Notes: generated by a model not told the origin, from the letters alone. A DNA stretch of 64,000 bases from Prochilodus magdalenae (GCA_024036415.1 JAMWET010003074.1:1-64000), one strand, 5' to 3'; positions 24,715-37,639 are shown, numbered from the stretch's first letter. Numbers and translations are program-made.

Positions 24715-26219
24715 GTATGTTATGTATGGTATGTTGTATCAGGGAGGAATGCATACAGGAGGAAGTTGTTCACACTGTTGAAGGCCTGTTTACTGAATAC
24801 TATATCCCTGTATGACTTTGGGAACCCCTGGAAGGTCGGGATATGTTGTAGGTTTAAATGGGCCCTCTAAATGACAGGAAAACCTGGGGGCACCTCCCCT
24901 TACATTGCTCACATGGCAAGAAAATAAGGTCCAGCTTGTTCATGTTGTCAATGCACAGTTCAGAAAATCTGGGCACTGGAACATGGTGTGACAATATGTA
25001 GACATCTAAGTCTACTTATTTCCTCAGCTACTCCCATTATCTGTAGTTGTTTTATTTTACTTTGGACTAAAAGACCTTAAAGTTGTGCTCTATGCATTTG
25101 CAAATTTTTATTTGTCCATGTCTTTAGCTATACCAGTCCAACAAGCTTTTATTGTACTTAGTATGTTATCCTTCAACTTGGCAATCCTTTCCTCCAGCTG
25201 GTTAATATTGTCTCTCAAAATAAGCAAACATCCTCCTTCTCAGATCAAAAGCCAATGGCCATTTGAAAGTGTGGATCAGAAAATGACAGCTACAGTGTCA
25301 AAAAAGAATGGCAGTATCTATTGCTTATTACAATTAACAAGCAGAGGCCTTGTTCGGGCATCATTATGTACCATAATTTTATATGAGGCTGTAGCGTAGT
25401 CCTGCTTTGAAAGGAACTATAATTGTCTTATTACTCTGGATGTATGCCAGGCTTTTGTGGTCAGTCCTGGCTGATTGCTAGCCCCTCCAGCCACTGCAAA
25501 GTATTCTTTGGTGAATTACTGATTACCTGTTAAATAATCTATTTGGAATCTAAACCGGAAGTTTTGCCCTAAACTACCACAGGTGAACATTTCTCTCAGG
25601 TCCTCTTGAGGACAATCTAAATGTGAGTGACTGTTTAGTGAGTGAGTTATATGTCAGTGAGGTGTTTTAAAAATGTCTGTTTCTATCAAGGCAGCCATTG
25701 TTAAAAAAAGACCAGAAAATAGATGCTCCAGAGCCATTGATAGAAATGTGGCATGAAAGATTTGAGAAACGTTCTGCTTGTGTCAAGTGGTTTTAGAGCA
25801 ATGGCCAGCGATGTAAAGAAAAGATTTGTTTAATGAAGATGAATGGAGAGCTGTTGCCAATTGCAAATAATTTCTGAAATGCGCTGTTATTGTACTTTAT
25901 TATCTGGTTACTATGTGATAGCTGAAGTACCTAGACAATGTTTGACTGATGTGTTTTTTTTTTTTTTTTGCTTTTTTTCTGTTTACATTCTGAAATTATT
26001 ATGTTCCTTGTGATTGAATCCTTTGATTTCTTTGTGGTTTTACGTATGCCTTGGCTCAAGAATCATAATACACATTTGTTTAGTCTGATCAAACTATAAC
26101 TGCCTGGTCTGAGTTCTGCCAAGATCACTGTCTCCAAATGCCTTTAGTAGCCATCAGATCTACAGTACATTCATTGAAAACCCAGAGAGTAAGTGAGATA
26201 TTCGGGTACTCAGTGATTA
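24715..26219. other. no gene; one dispersed repeat copy
   Basis: The segment 25245-25385 is the second copy of the dispersed repeat seen at 7955-8092. A T-rich run of about 19 bases lies at 25953-25970. The open frame at 25085-25399 spans the repeat and shows no domain. The final part may be the degraded start of the gypsy element. Confidence 0.5.
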
Positions 26220-27990
26220 TGCAGACCTACTTGAAATTTTTAATAGAAGAAATGCTACTAAACTTTCTCCACATTGTCTGTATGGCTATTATTGTGTTAT
26301 TGATCTTATTGAGGGTGCCACACTTCCCAAATCTCATATTTATCCCCTGACACAAGAGGAGGAGAGAGCTATGGAGGACTGCAGAGGACACTTTGGTTCA
26401 GGGTTTAATCTGCCCATCTACGTCTACTGTTGCAGCTGGGTTCTTCTTTGTTATTAAGAAAGACGTAGGTCTTAGGCCATGTATTGATTACAATGGACTT
26501 ATTCACATTAGCAAAAAGTTAATTTACCCTCTGCCACTCATTCCAGTGGCCTTGGAACAACTATAGGGTGCCAAGGTTTTTTACTAAACATGGCCTACAT
26601 TGCACTTTTAATCTTGTAAATAATAGGGTTAAAGAAGGGGACAAGTGGAAAACAGCATTTGTGACTACTTGGAGGTACTATGAATACCAAGCGATGTCTT
26701 TTGGGTTGTCTATAGTGTCCTCCGTCTTCCAATCATTGATTATAATTATTATGATTCTCTGTAACATGGTGGGCAAATTTGTGGTTGCCTATATCAATGA
26801 TATTTTCGTGCATTACCGTTTTTGAATCTCATGTAAAGCAGGTCTGTCAAGTACTAATACACCTTCTAAATAACCAGATAAAGGGTCAGTTTCATTAGCA
26901 GTTAGTGTCTTTCTTGGGTTTTGTAATGAGGACTAATGGGACTGTCATTTTCTATTCCCTCTTCTTTGAAAGACCTGCAAAAAATTCTCACATTCACATT
27001 TTAGCTCCATTGCTGCTCATGTCACTGCTTTGCTTAAGGGAGCAGCTAAAATATTTTGTGGTCTCTTCAAGCAGAGAAAGCACTCCAGGCATTAATGCTA
27101 ACTTTTACACTAGCCCCATCCTAAAACACCCTGATCACTCACTTCTGTTTGGGCTCAAAGTAGATGCTTCTGAGACTTGTGTTCTTGCTGTCCTATCTCA
27201 GCATAGTGGCAATCCATCCATATTACACCCCCATAGCATTCTACTCTCACAAGGTAGCCCCAGCAGAGCACAATTATGCCATTGACTGCAAATATTTAGC
27301 TCCTAGGTTAGCATTGGAGGAATCGAGACACTGTTTAGAGGGAGCCCGGCATCCATTTCTGGTTCATCTCTTACACAAAATGCTAAAGCAGATGCATTGT
27401 CTAGAATGAATAGTAGTGAGACTAGGGAGAAATCTTAAACTGATTATGTGACTGATCTCTCCCTATCCAATGGAACTTCCCCTATCTAAGTGTGGTTGAA
27501 CGTTTCTCTCGTAGAGTAAAACTAATCCCATTTGTCTCTGTTCCGACTGCTTTTTAGACTGCAGGGGTAATTTTCACACAAGTTCTCAGGCATTTTGGTA
27601 TTCCTGAAGATATTCTGTCAGATCTTGGCCCCAATTCACTTCAAGGGTATGGTCTAGTTTTTTGAGCATATAGATGTTAATGTCAGAAATTAAGTATGCT
27701 TCTTTGTCTATACTGTCTTAACAACCTGGCTGATTCGTCCTGGTTTTTAATTTGGGCAGAGATGGTTCAGAATTCTTGTCAGCCTGGATACCAGGAGGGT
27801 TGCAGAAAACTACAGCATAAAAGCATCAGTCCATTCAAAAGGATGAACAATGTAACCTATCAGCTCAACTTCCTCAGTCTGTTTTACGTCTCCTGGTCTT
27901 TTCATGTTTTTCTTCTCAAGCCTGTTGTTTCCGGTCCACTGGACGAGGTCTTCCCTGATAAGACTAACTGTCATGCACCCCTCTTTACTG
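26220..27990 (+). mobile_element. Ty3/gypsy pol, heavily decayed
   Basis: Blocks in collinear order are: a protease-RT linker (LEIFNRRNATKLSPH, around 26232-26275), [36 protein letters not shown] and [10 protein letters not shown], then KTAFVTT, YEYQAMSFGLS and YINDIFV. In the last the usual RT active site YIDD reads YIND, with one catalytic Asp lost. An RNase H block (KVDASETCVLAVLSQHSGN) follows, then integrase pieces (VERFSRRVKLIPFV, HFGIPEDILSDLGP) and the C-terminal block SWSFHVFLLKPVVSGPLDE. Frames change many times. LTRs were not delimited, although 28170-28200 (TATAAAAACAC then TTTCTGTTTG) could belong to one. Confidence 0.85.
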
Positions 27991-28287
27991 ATTGTTTTCA
28001 CCTGTAGTATTGAGTCACAGTATTGTCGGCATGCTTTTTCTGTGTTTTCGACTATGCCTTTGGATGGTGTTTTTTAAGCTTCGTCTGCTCATGACTTAAC
28101 CTTGGCCCTAGCCTTACATCAATTTAGCAATTTTTTAAACATGTTTTTCTTTTGGGAGCACCTGGGGTAGGTGACGGGCTATAAAAACACTTTCTGTTTG
28201 AGGACAGATCAGTATGCGTAGATATGATGACGAGTGTTATCTTCGTTAAATCTGGTTGAGCTGGTTTTTATGTGGTCATACAAGTAT

Positions 28288-28365
28288 ACAGCTGAGGAAC
28301 ACACCTTTAGTCAGCATCACAACATACCTGATCCTCCAGCTTTCTTTTATACAGCTTGTGCGTGT
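28288..28365 (+). promoter_or_regulatory. relic of a SAMHD1-like promoter
   Basis: ACAGCTGAGGAACAC, CAGCATCACAACATACCTGA and CAGCTTGTG appear here in the same order as in the promoters of copies B and C, but the TATA box and downstream coding exon are not preserved. It lies about 165 bases upstream of the real copy B promoter, pointing to a former extra copy or a local promoter duplication. Confidence 0.6.
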
Positions 28366-28452
28366 ATTTTTTTTCCTAACCTTTACATTACACCTTTCCC
28401 TATGGTGACACTTAATTATCTTCATTTAGACTGGTAGGACTGGTTCCTTGGC

Positions 28453-28573
28453 ATGCAAATCTACAGCTGTTGAACACTATAAATATGAAACCTCCAGCGG
28501 GCATCACAACATATCGGATTTCTTCAGCTTGTGGCTAGAACACTGCAGCATATAGACAGGGAAAAAGAGAAGA
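28453..28573 (+). promoter_or_regulatory. copy B promoter and 5' UTR
   Basis: An octamer motif ATGCAAAT (28453-28460) stands 17 bases before a TATA box, TATAAATA (28478-28485). The next 90 bases to the ATG would hold the start site and 5' UTR. Octamer, TATA and most of the intervening bases recur upstream of copy C at 48290-48414. That conservation between otherwise diverged flanks supports function. The transcription start is inferred, not seen. Confidence 0.68.
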
Positions 28574-31500
28574 ATGGCGGAGGAAGGGACAAATGCAACG
28601 ACAAAGGAGAAGCAAATCTTAAAGGTGAGATGACTTTGTCTGTAATATTGAATTAAAGTGATTTTTTATTTGTTAAGAAATATGAATAATTTTTATTCAA
28701 ACAAATCAGGTTTGATTTTCCCAATATCAGCTTAGGACAAAATGAATTCTCAGATAATTGAGTAAGCATCACAAAGAACATTATCTTTAGCAGTTCTTTA
28801 TACTAAAACGCTTTTAGAAAACTTGGTCCAGCATTGTGCTGAGCATACTGCTGAGCAAAATAAAAATAATAAGACACACAATGAGAGTTTCTCTACAGCT
28901 GCTTCTGTAGCCATTTCCAAGGTGTAGGATTAGTCGGAACATTGTTAGGGAACAACTAACCAATCCCCCAACTCCTTAGCAGGGCGGTATACACTGCAGA
29001 AGTCTAATGCAAGACCAATAAATAGGGAGGGTGTGTGACAACAGCAAAAATGCTTTGGTATGTAATATACATACAAACATATGATTATACTTGGGGGTCA
29101 CTTTTACTTAAGAGGCTAATTTAAAACATTGTGTAAATAAGATCTCACCTTTAATCCTGATATGCAACAATTTCTATCAGAAAGGTTAGAAAAGATTGAT
29201 ATCACATTACAATGCAAATATGAATAAGCATAAAAATGTGTATTTTTATGTGTTCCTCGTAGAGGATGTGTTAACTTTAAAACTCAACAAAGTATGTGGA
29301 ACCAGCCATGATGCAAAAATCATGGTGATTAATAATGTGCAGTGTCAAAAAAAACAAACAAAAAAAAAACACATCAAGTACTCTGCTTGTTGCGAGTGTC
29401 AAGTGTCATGCTTATTGCATCACAAGTCCTGCCATTTATAAATATATTATACAACCTATAACCACACATATCTATATAACTATTTATCTAATTAAAATAT
29501 ATTTTTCCTTTTTTTTGTCTGACCTAGCATTGTAATCAAATCTCTTATATTTGACATAGTAAATGTGATGTGGGTATGATGTGGGTATTGGACAGTATGA
29601 AACAGTATGTTAGAACACCATAAAATAGCTGATATTTTGTTTCAGGTGAAATTACAAAGATGTCTATAGATGCATGCTATCCTGAAACCATGTTTGAAAA
29701 AACATATTGCATATTTAAGGTATGGGAAATTACTTCGCAGGTCTTTAACGACTCTGTTCATGGCCACATTGAGATGCCTCCTCTGCTGGTGAAAATAATC
29801 GATACTCCGGAGTTTCAGCGCCTAAGGAACATCAAGCAACTTGGAGGAGGCTACTATGTCTTTCCAGGAGCTTCCCACAATCGCTTTGAGCACTCCATTG
29901 GGTAAAGTTCTGATGCTTACCCAGCATATTCATTTGCAGACTTTGGTAATAACTGTAACAGTGTTACATAATACTAAGATTATTATTAAATAATAAAAGA
30001 TCTTATAGAAGAAATCTTATAGAAGAACTTAGTATTCGGATTACAAGTACATTACAATAGAGGCAAACACCAGCAAGAGTTTCTAACCTGACACAGACAA
30101 TGAAAGGTTTTATAACCTTATAGGAATAAAAACAAAGTAATCCAAAAGTAAAAGATTATGTTACTTATTGTTATAGTTATTATTTGGATTGGGTCATGAT
30201 ACAATTTTTAACAATGTCTCTCTTTGTTATTAACAGTGTGGCTCATCTGGCAGGGAAGCTTGTACAAAATCTAAGAGCTCGTCAGAATTTGGATATAACT
30301 ATCAAAGATGAACTCTGTGTGCAGATTGCAGGACTGTGTCATGACCTGGGTGAGATACTCATCATTCATTGAACTGTGTAGGCTAGTTTATAGAGTTGTA
30401 CATCAACAACACAAATCTAGTATTCAAAATTTGTTAAGTGATAGACGTGTATAGCGGTATTTAGCTCTATCTGGATTTAGTTGGATATTTTTATGAGCTA
30501 ATTATAAGTAAGAAGTTGATTCAGCTCATTGACACATGTTGCATATTTGTCAAATTAAGGTCATGGCCCATTCTCACATACATTTGAGGTATTCATGAAG
30601 GAGAAAAAGAAGTGGGAGGTACAGTACTGAATTACACACTCCTTATCACATTTTAAAGATGTTTAGAAATTTTAAAAATTGTGACAATTTACACTCACAT
30701 AGTAGTGTACATTACCTCTGCTGATGTATTACCATGTCAAAGTTCCTTCTACACAGATTATCTAATGTCATAATATATGTTCTACATGTATGTACTAATA
30801 CTTTGGACTTTGGTGGGTTTTTCATGGACAGCATGAAGAAGCATCCGTCAAAATGTTTAACCACCTAATTGACGAGCATGGCCTTAGAGATGTCATGGAA
30901 AAAGAATACAAATTTGAACCGAAGGACTTCAAGTTTATTGAGGAGCTTATCCACGATCCCTATTCAAATAAAACTCAGGTACAGAGTAATGTTATCTTCT
31001 TGACAATAATAATAGCGTAATAATACTAATGCAAGACTGATGATGATATATGATGATATATGTGCACATTTGCATCACGTTCAACTCACGATGGGTTTTT
31101 AAACAAGAATTTGTGTTGGCTTTTGATGATTTGTTAGTAACGCTATTAAAACTTAATGATTTTCCATTTCCTTTCCACAAGGACTGCTAAATTTACAGTT
31201 CACAACAGATGTATTTTTCTGTTAGATTGTTAAATTTGACAGTGATTTGATATTTTTACTACATTCTTAACAACAACATTTCTGTATTGTCACATTTCCT
31301 ATAGTTATTTCTATAACGTGCGTATGCTGAAAATTAAATACAGTGCTCTGCTTTGAATAGTGGCCTTTTGAAGGAAGGACAGAGGAGAAGTCCTACTTGT
31401 ATGAGATTGTTGCCAACCGCAGAACTGGCATTGATGTTGACAAAATGGACTATTTCAGTCGGTAAGTTTCAGTTACATGTGTATGCTACATGTGAATTGG

Positions 31501-34500
31501 AGATTGAGCTTGTATTATTTCCATCAAATGAAGTGGATTAAGTGATATTGCCCCTTTTTAGGGATTCTCATCATCTGGGTATGAAATGTAACTTCTCCCA
31601 TGAACGTTACATGATGTTTGCGAGAGTTTGTACTGAGGATAAAGTAAAACAGATCTGCATGAGAGACAAGGTGATCTTTAAAGCATGGCTCCTTTATAAA
31701 AACAAGAAATGAAAAATGTTCTGAGTTTTTTTCTCTCATCTCCATCAGGAAGCAATGAACATGTATGAGCTCTTTCACATTCGCAACCTCCTTCACCACA
31801 AAGCCTACCAACACAGGGTTACGAAGGCAGTTGAACTCATGTAAGTCAGAATACCATACATGTGATACATGTTATCATTGGATAAGTATTGTTGTTATTA
31901 AAAATCAAGGTAAAAATATTATTTTCATGTTTGCCAGTTTTTCATCCCATATGTTGATATTTCCAGGATAATAGATGCCCTTAAAGCAGCTGATGAACAC
32001 TTCCATGTGGATGGAAAAAAAATATCTGATGCAGAAAGCTGCCCCAAAACTTACATCAAACTCACAGGTTTTGTCTCTCCTTCAAACAGTTTGGTGTGGG
32101 GGGTGGGGAGGTTGTCTTATGTAACATCACCCAACCAAATATTGCACTTCTAAATTTCTCACACTCTTAACTCTGAATCACACAAACCAAGTATACAGAG
32201 TAAAGAGAAAAGCACCAACTTGCATAGATGTTCTTGGAACACGTGCAATAGTATCACAATAATTTGATTTATACATCTATAAGTGGATGATAATAAACCA
32301 TTTAAGTACCCACTTTGTTTTATATTAACTGTTTAGTTTCATTTCATTAGGTTTATTTTCTCTTCATCTCTGATACAGATGACATTCTGCAGCAAATCCT
32401 ATGCTCATCAAGTGAAAATCTTACAGCAGCACAATCAATCATCGAGAGAATTTTGAAACGTGACCTTTACAAGTTAATTGGTCAGAAGACATTCAAGCAA
32501 AAGGAACACTTGAATAGTGCTACAAATCTTAGCGTAAGTCAAGCACCTTTTTTTATTAATTTAAGTGAATTCCATTAGCTTAATAGCATAAAGAGCTTTT
32601 TACATTGCTAAGGAATTTTTATGATAGTAATAACATAAAGAGAATAACATTGAGTGAACCTATAATTATAACCTATAATAATAATGTTTATTCCGTTAAA
32701 TTTAGTGATTGGAAAATTCCATGTTTCATACCAGATGTTTCAGTAGTGATGACACTTTTAGCTCATTTTGAGCAGTAGGATAGCTTGTAGCAAACACAGC
32801 TTTGAACAGTCAACAGATATTTCATTAAAACACACAAAAGTTTACTGAACTGCAGAAAATCTGTGCTTCCGTGTTGATGCAAATTTTCAGAGGCTGGGAC
32901 ACATTTACATCAAAACAGTAGGATCTAACTGTGGCCATTAGCAACAAGGGTACAGTGTTACTTCCTGCTCCAAAAGGAAGGGGCTCATTATAAATCTTAA
33001 TCTTTAAACTTAAATATATTTTTAAAAACATTCAAAATCTTAATTATTGTAATTGTAAATTTTAGGGTTAGAGTTTAGTGTAGATGTACAAGTTAGGGTG
33101 TAGTTTAAGTTTAGAGTTAGAGTTTAGTGTAAATTAAGAAGTTAGGGTTTAGTGTAAATTCAGGCATTAGCATTTACAGTATAATTTAAGGGTTAGGGTT
33201 TAGTGTATATGTAGAGGTTAAATTTAGTGCAATGTAGGAGTTTGAGTGCAGCTTAAGTTTAAAGTTAGAGTTAAAAAAAAAAATTAAGATTACCAAATGC
33301 ATAATTTAATACACAGATGTTACCTCACTAGTTTGGTAACAAAATAATCAGTATTTATATATCGTATGTGAAAGAAATGGTTAGTAGCGAGACATAAAAT
33401 TTCTTTCACCTTTTACGGCTAAACCAATTTGATGGAAACAAGCAGAGTACTATGTTATTATAAGACTACCTTGTAAGGGTTAATGAATGGTTTGAAATTT
33501 TGTTTATTAATGGCTATTTCATAGATCATAAACCCCTAAAAATAGTTATAGTTAGCAATAAATGGCATAAATATACAGGGTATCAGTAAGCTGTACTATA
33601 TTTGATGAATATCAAAATATAATAAAGCTAAGCAGTCTGATGCTGACAAATGGAAAATATAAAGTAATATAAGCAACCATTAAGATCTGAAATTTAATGT
33701 CAGAAATTAATATAGGCTCACTGTTGTTCTCTTGATTTGTGTGTTGTAATGGCTCATTTATGATTATGACATAATTTATAAACATTAAAATATGTGTTTA
33801 AAGACGTGTGTAAAATACAAAAAAAATTATGGCTACTGTTAACCAAATACTGGGATGTTTTATGTTCTTCTTAATATTCTCACCATTTTATCCCATTAGA
33901 AAATGCTGAAAACCTGGGTGGACAATGTGAAAAAAGTGCCGAGTTGTCAGCTGCTAACTACAGAGGACTTCAGAGTTTTGGTAAGTAAGGAATTCAGGCA
34001 TTCAGAATTCCATCCAAACAATTTTGGGTCATTTCTGTATGTCCATTCATTATAAAATGTATACTTAATGTAAACAAGTATAGCGGCTGTCCAAAATAAA
34101 ACATGTGTCTTTTTTTAATTATACTTCACTTAAAAACAGCAGCTGCTATTTACATTAAGTAAAATTGAATTTCAGTAAGACATAAAGTATAAATAAAGGC
34201 AATCATCGTGTGGGGCAACGGATAACACCACTTGTCACTGAGCTACCACACCATGTGGGAGATTGGGGTTCAATTCCTGCTCTGGGTGACACACCAATAG
34301 GATGTGTGGAGTCTGATGTCGTTTTGACCATTTGAAGGACCCTCAGTGATTTAGGAGTCGCCATTCGGTAATTATCTGGCCTGAGGAATTACAGAATATA
34401 CACATACAGTAAAAAGCAGGCAGTATGGTTATTTACAACACATGGACCACCGGCAGCCTCATGTGCAGATAGGTCAAATTTGCTCACCAGTGAGAAAGTC

Positions 34501-36937
34501 ACTGCTAGTGCCAAACCAAGAAGCATGCAAACTGATCTGTTCAGATCTTAAATGGCAAGTATTTAATTTGTTTAATTGAGTTTTTCTTTAAGGTTTATTT
34601 ATTTGCCATGGAAGAGAAATGCAATAATAAATCCATTGTGACAATGACGAAAAAAATATGAAGCCGTGAATTTATTTTTCACTTTATGCCTGCTGTTTTT
34701 ATTATAATCTAAAAATGATTAAATCGTCTATCATTTCATTGGTTCATTTAGATTTATACGCTTTTAAATTTGAAGGGAAATAAAGAAATGGGCTGATCCC
34801 AGAGAAGAGAATTTGCAACAGGTTTTGCCGTCAATTCATTCTAAACAGTTTCATTAGTTTATTTTTTTACACATACATTTTTTATGTTTAAAATAAAATT
34901 AAACATGCAATAGGCTATAGGAGCTAATCCATATGGTACTCAACAATATATGTTGGTAATTCAAATTGGCCACAATTCAGATCCTTTACTGTTTCCATGG
35001 CTTGTATTGATTTTGAAACACTCAAAGATATGTTGTTACTGAAATAATTACCAACAGCATATCCGATTATTACAGCCTATCCGGTTCAACTACGGCAAGA
35101 AAGAGAAGAATCCAATTGAGTTCCTAAGATTCTACAGTAAAGATGATCCAGACACTTCAAAACCGCTCTGTAAAGAAGAGGTACCAGATCTAAAAAGTAT
35201 TTTTTTTAGCAATATCTGTTTTTTAATTTTACAAATGATTGTTGATCTGATGGGCATGAAGGAGCTAGAGGTGACAAAATTATGTGTCTCTACAGGTCTC
35301 ATTTCTCCTTCCAGAAACGTTTGAGGAAACTAAGGTCATGCTTTTCTACAAGGGACTACCCAAGAAGCATGTGAACAATCTCTGGGAAGAACTGATAAAA
35401 CCGTAAGAGGCTCAATTTTTTTAATAGGCATTAGGTCTCATTCACAGAAACAGATTTCTCCATAAAACATCAAAACAAAATTCAAAAAACTTGTTTACGA
35501 AGCTCATTCGGAAAAAACTAATTTATAAAAAAAATTAGGAAGAAATTATTCTTCTGTATTATTCTGACTGTAGAACAGAAAAAGCCAATAAATGCTAAAT
35601 TAGGCCTTGACGGTGTTGCATATGTAATGATGCAGCTATATGACATTACCCATCCTCCATACTTTGTTGTTTCCAGGATTCCAGGCTCTGGTGAAATAGG
35701 AGCACCAAGTTCTGCTGCCGAAAATGACAACATAGTTTACCAGGATATCACAGGTTCTCTTACCTTTCCTACCTATAGAACCCACTATGAGCAGATCCTA
35801 CTATGTAGTGGTGTCACCTTTAATTGTTTTTCCCATTCCTTGCATGCTCTTCTCTTATCGTAACTCCTCTTATCGAGGACACAAGGAACAGATACAAGGA
35901 TAAGATGTGAGAATGGAAAGAAACCGATAAATGAGATGCCTTTCACTCAGTTATCACATTCATTGCTGGTTATTAGGTTTGAAAGATCTGCTTGTTGCTT
36001 TATTATAAATTCAAACTTATCAACAATCTAACTTTCATCGACCATTTCAGTATCTTTCACAGAGTAGAGGTGAAGATATTATACCACAAACCTCTGTCAC
36101 ATCCTACAGTAAAGAAAGTGTACTGTGTGGCAGGCACGTATGTCATTTCAGCATGATCAAAACCAAACCTATCCCATTGGCCTCTTGAAAGCCATAATAC
36201 TCATGCAAGTTATTACCTCCCTGGTGCAAATAATTCTCATTAAGCAAGCTGAAAATCAGTAAGTGGCAAAGTAATTAATGTACACTTCAAACTGTTTCAG
36301 TCAACCTGCTTTGTACAGAGAGTTCCAAAAAAAAAGGCAACAGGCTTGTTTACCACATCTCTACCATTCAGTGGTTGAGGTGCTGCCCTGGTCTAAAGGT
36401 TCCGTACCCTTTTTCTGAAAATCCACAGCCCTTCACAGCTTTCCCTGCTCCCTGATCCACCTAAACAGCTTATTTACAAGCTCTGAATGAACCGTTTTCT
36501 TTTATTCTCTCATTTTGTCCGTTCCTGCAACACTTCTAACTTGCACATCCCTTCTTGTTACAGCTTTGGGCAAAGCAATGTTAACAGACAGGCATAATTA
36601 GCGACTGCGACAAACTTTTGTTTACACATCGAAGAGACAATCTAAAATCTGTTGTGTTTAAGTGTCTAAGAAATCATCAAACCTGGACAATTGTTTTAGG
36701 TTTAAGTTTAATTTTCTCTTTTTTCTTACAGCTACTGTTGAAGAGGAATACCAAAAAACATCAAATAGAGAACTCTCAACATCACAGAAAAAAGCATTCT
36801 CAGAAAATGGCCTTTACAAGTTCTATGATCAGAAAACATTTAGGTCTCAGGAGCTGAAACACTTGGACAGTGCTGAAAAGTGGAAGGTCAGTCACAGTCT
36901 TTCTTATGTTTTAAATATTATTATTATTATTATGTAA
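28574..36937 (+). CDS. SAMHD1-like dNTPase, copy B
   Basis: Exons: 28574-28624, 29741-29901, 30237-30349, 30560-30618, 30832-30978, 31361-31461, 31562-31670, 31749-31840, 31967-32067, 32379-32533, 33900-33980, 35076-35180, 35296-35402, 35677-35753 and 36732-36886; all have GT-AG borders with compatible phases. They give 538 codons, or 554 with read-through of the last donor to a TAA at 36935. Family role: deoxynucleoside triphosphate triphosphohydrolase, dNTP to deoxynucleoside plus triphosphate, limiting dNTP supply to viruses. The start codon precedes a 17-residue leader, so the N-terminal SAM domain of SAMHD1 is absent. The first splice puts Lys directly before VFND, as at the GTP site of human SAMHD1. 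The second cassette stops after one exon, and downstream sequence is anomalous (37566-41030), so the true end is uncertain. Interior introns hold a degenerate TTAGGG-like repeat and a SINE-like piece. Confidence 0.85.
29741..32067 (+). other. copy B: HD catalytic core exons
   Basis: These eight exons encode the catalytic lobe. By comparison with human SAMHD1 (numbering from family knowledge), metal ligands are present: His of NRFEH (H167), CHD (H206, D207) at the end of the third exon, and DVDKMDY (D311, K312, Y315). GHGPFSH (H210, H215) and HEEAS (H233) are also kept. The substrate-pocket block reads HHKAYQHRV, matching H370, Y374, Q375 and H376, with K377 changed to Arg. Allosteric residues in [11 protein letters not shown] (D137, Q142, R145) and YYVFPG (V156, F157) are kept. 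Nothing visible argues against an active enzyme. Confidence 0.82.
33055..33265. repeat. degenerate TTAGGG-like minisatellite in a copy B intron
   Basis: About 200 bases repeat variants of GTTAGGGTTTAGTGTAAATT with a period near 30-40. The unit contains TTAGGG, but the interspersed sequence and long period make it an ordinary minisatellite rather than true telomeric DNA. Confidence 0.7.
34195..34400 (+). mobile_element. possible tRNA-derived SINE fragment
   Basis: GGGGTTCAATTCCTG (34265-34279) matches a pol III B box, and TAACACCACTTGTCACTGAG upstream is about where an A box would stand. The following GACACACCAATAGGATGTG may be the SINE body. It lies in a copy B intron. No clear 3' tail or target-site duplication was found, so the call is tentative. 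Confidence 0.45.
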
Positions 36938-37565
36938 CCTGCTAGTATCTCCTATAGAGTTTAACTGAATAATTACTCCTAATAATTAGTCCTAATACAG
37001 TAATACTAGTAACTAGCTGGTTAGCTTGAATTATTGTACTTGGGCTCAAATCTCTACTACACTATGGTTATGTTATCCCATTAGCATCCGCACTTTTTTT
37101 TCACTCAAACTTTTCACTCCTATATAGCACTATATCGCAATTCCTTATAGGAGGGCCATCCAGTTAGACATACCCACATGTAGGGAGACCCTTTGTAGCC
37201 TTGCATTACTATTATATGCACCAAATCGTGCATCGCATCATGGGTTTTTGTATCCTATACAGCACTGCATCCCATTTTATGTACTGGACAGAGTTCCTTT
37301 GGGACACTGCCATGTAAGGGTGGCACAGAGGGTGCATTTCCATTAGAGGAGCACATGGGGAATGTTAAGTTTAGACCATTGTAAGGGCACATCATAGGGC
37401 ATTCCATCACATTTTCTCCACTTCATTAAGATACATTATCAAATGTTTTCACTCTAGAGGGCTTGTCAATTCAAGTTCAGCCAATATGGCACTTCACCTT
37501 GTTTTGGCCACTTTATAGAACATTTTAACATGGACAATGGAGAAGATTTTGTTATTCTATTACAC
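36938..37565. other. no gene recognised
   Basis: A second-cassette exon following the one at 36732-36886 would be expected here or beyond. I found no LKTW-type exon in this stretch. Sequence composition is ordinary until about 37640. Confidence 0.5.
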
Positions 37566-37630
37566 TGCATTATAGAACTTAACTATATAAAGTTACTCTT
37601 TATAAAGTGATTGTAATTAGGAGCATGTAA
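37566..37630. repeat. direct repeat, left copy
   Basis: TGCATTATAGAACTTAAC, TAAAGTTACTCTTTATAAAG and TTGTAATTAGGAGCATGTAA match 40965-41030 with few changes and in the same orientation. The pair brackets the anomalous G-rich segment. Confidence 0.85.
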
Positions 37631-37639
37631 GAACCAATT

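Larger units (their letters stand above)
32379..35753 (+). other. copy B: C-lobe cassette 1 (five exons)
   Basis: Exons of 155, 81, 105, 107 and 77 bases carry successively: [15 protein letters not shown] (its Arg aligns with allosteric R451), [46 protein letters not shown], and a linker ending VYQDIT. The cassette enters and leaves in phase 1, and the next exon (36732-36886, again 155 bases) restarts it with [12 protein letters not shown]. In that repeat the Arg position reads Asn, so the second module probably no longer binds the allosteric nucleotide. Confidence 0.78.

Noticed and set aside
28191..28200. Interferon-response element (TTTCTGTTTG)
   Set aside because: One base off the ISRE core, outside the sequence shared by the B and C promoters, and possibly part of a decayed LTR; not strong enough to annotate.
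29660..29740. Open frame starting [11 protein letters not shown] that runs into the VFND exon of copy B
   Set aside because: Copy C has a splice acceptor at the same place and a separate first exon; the in-frame extension lacks any match in copy C and crosses the CAG acceptor, so it is most likely intron.
34195..34400. Functional tRNA gene
   Set aside because: A B-box-like sequence is present but no cloverleaf or matching acceptor stem was seen; a SINE relic fits better.
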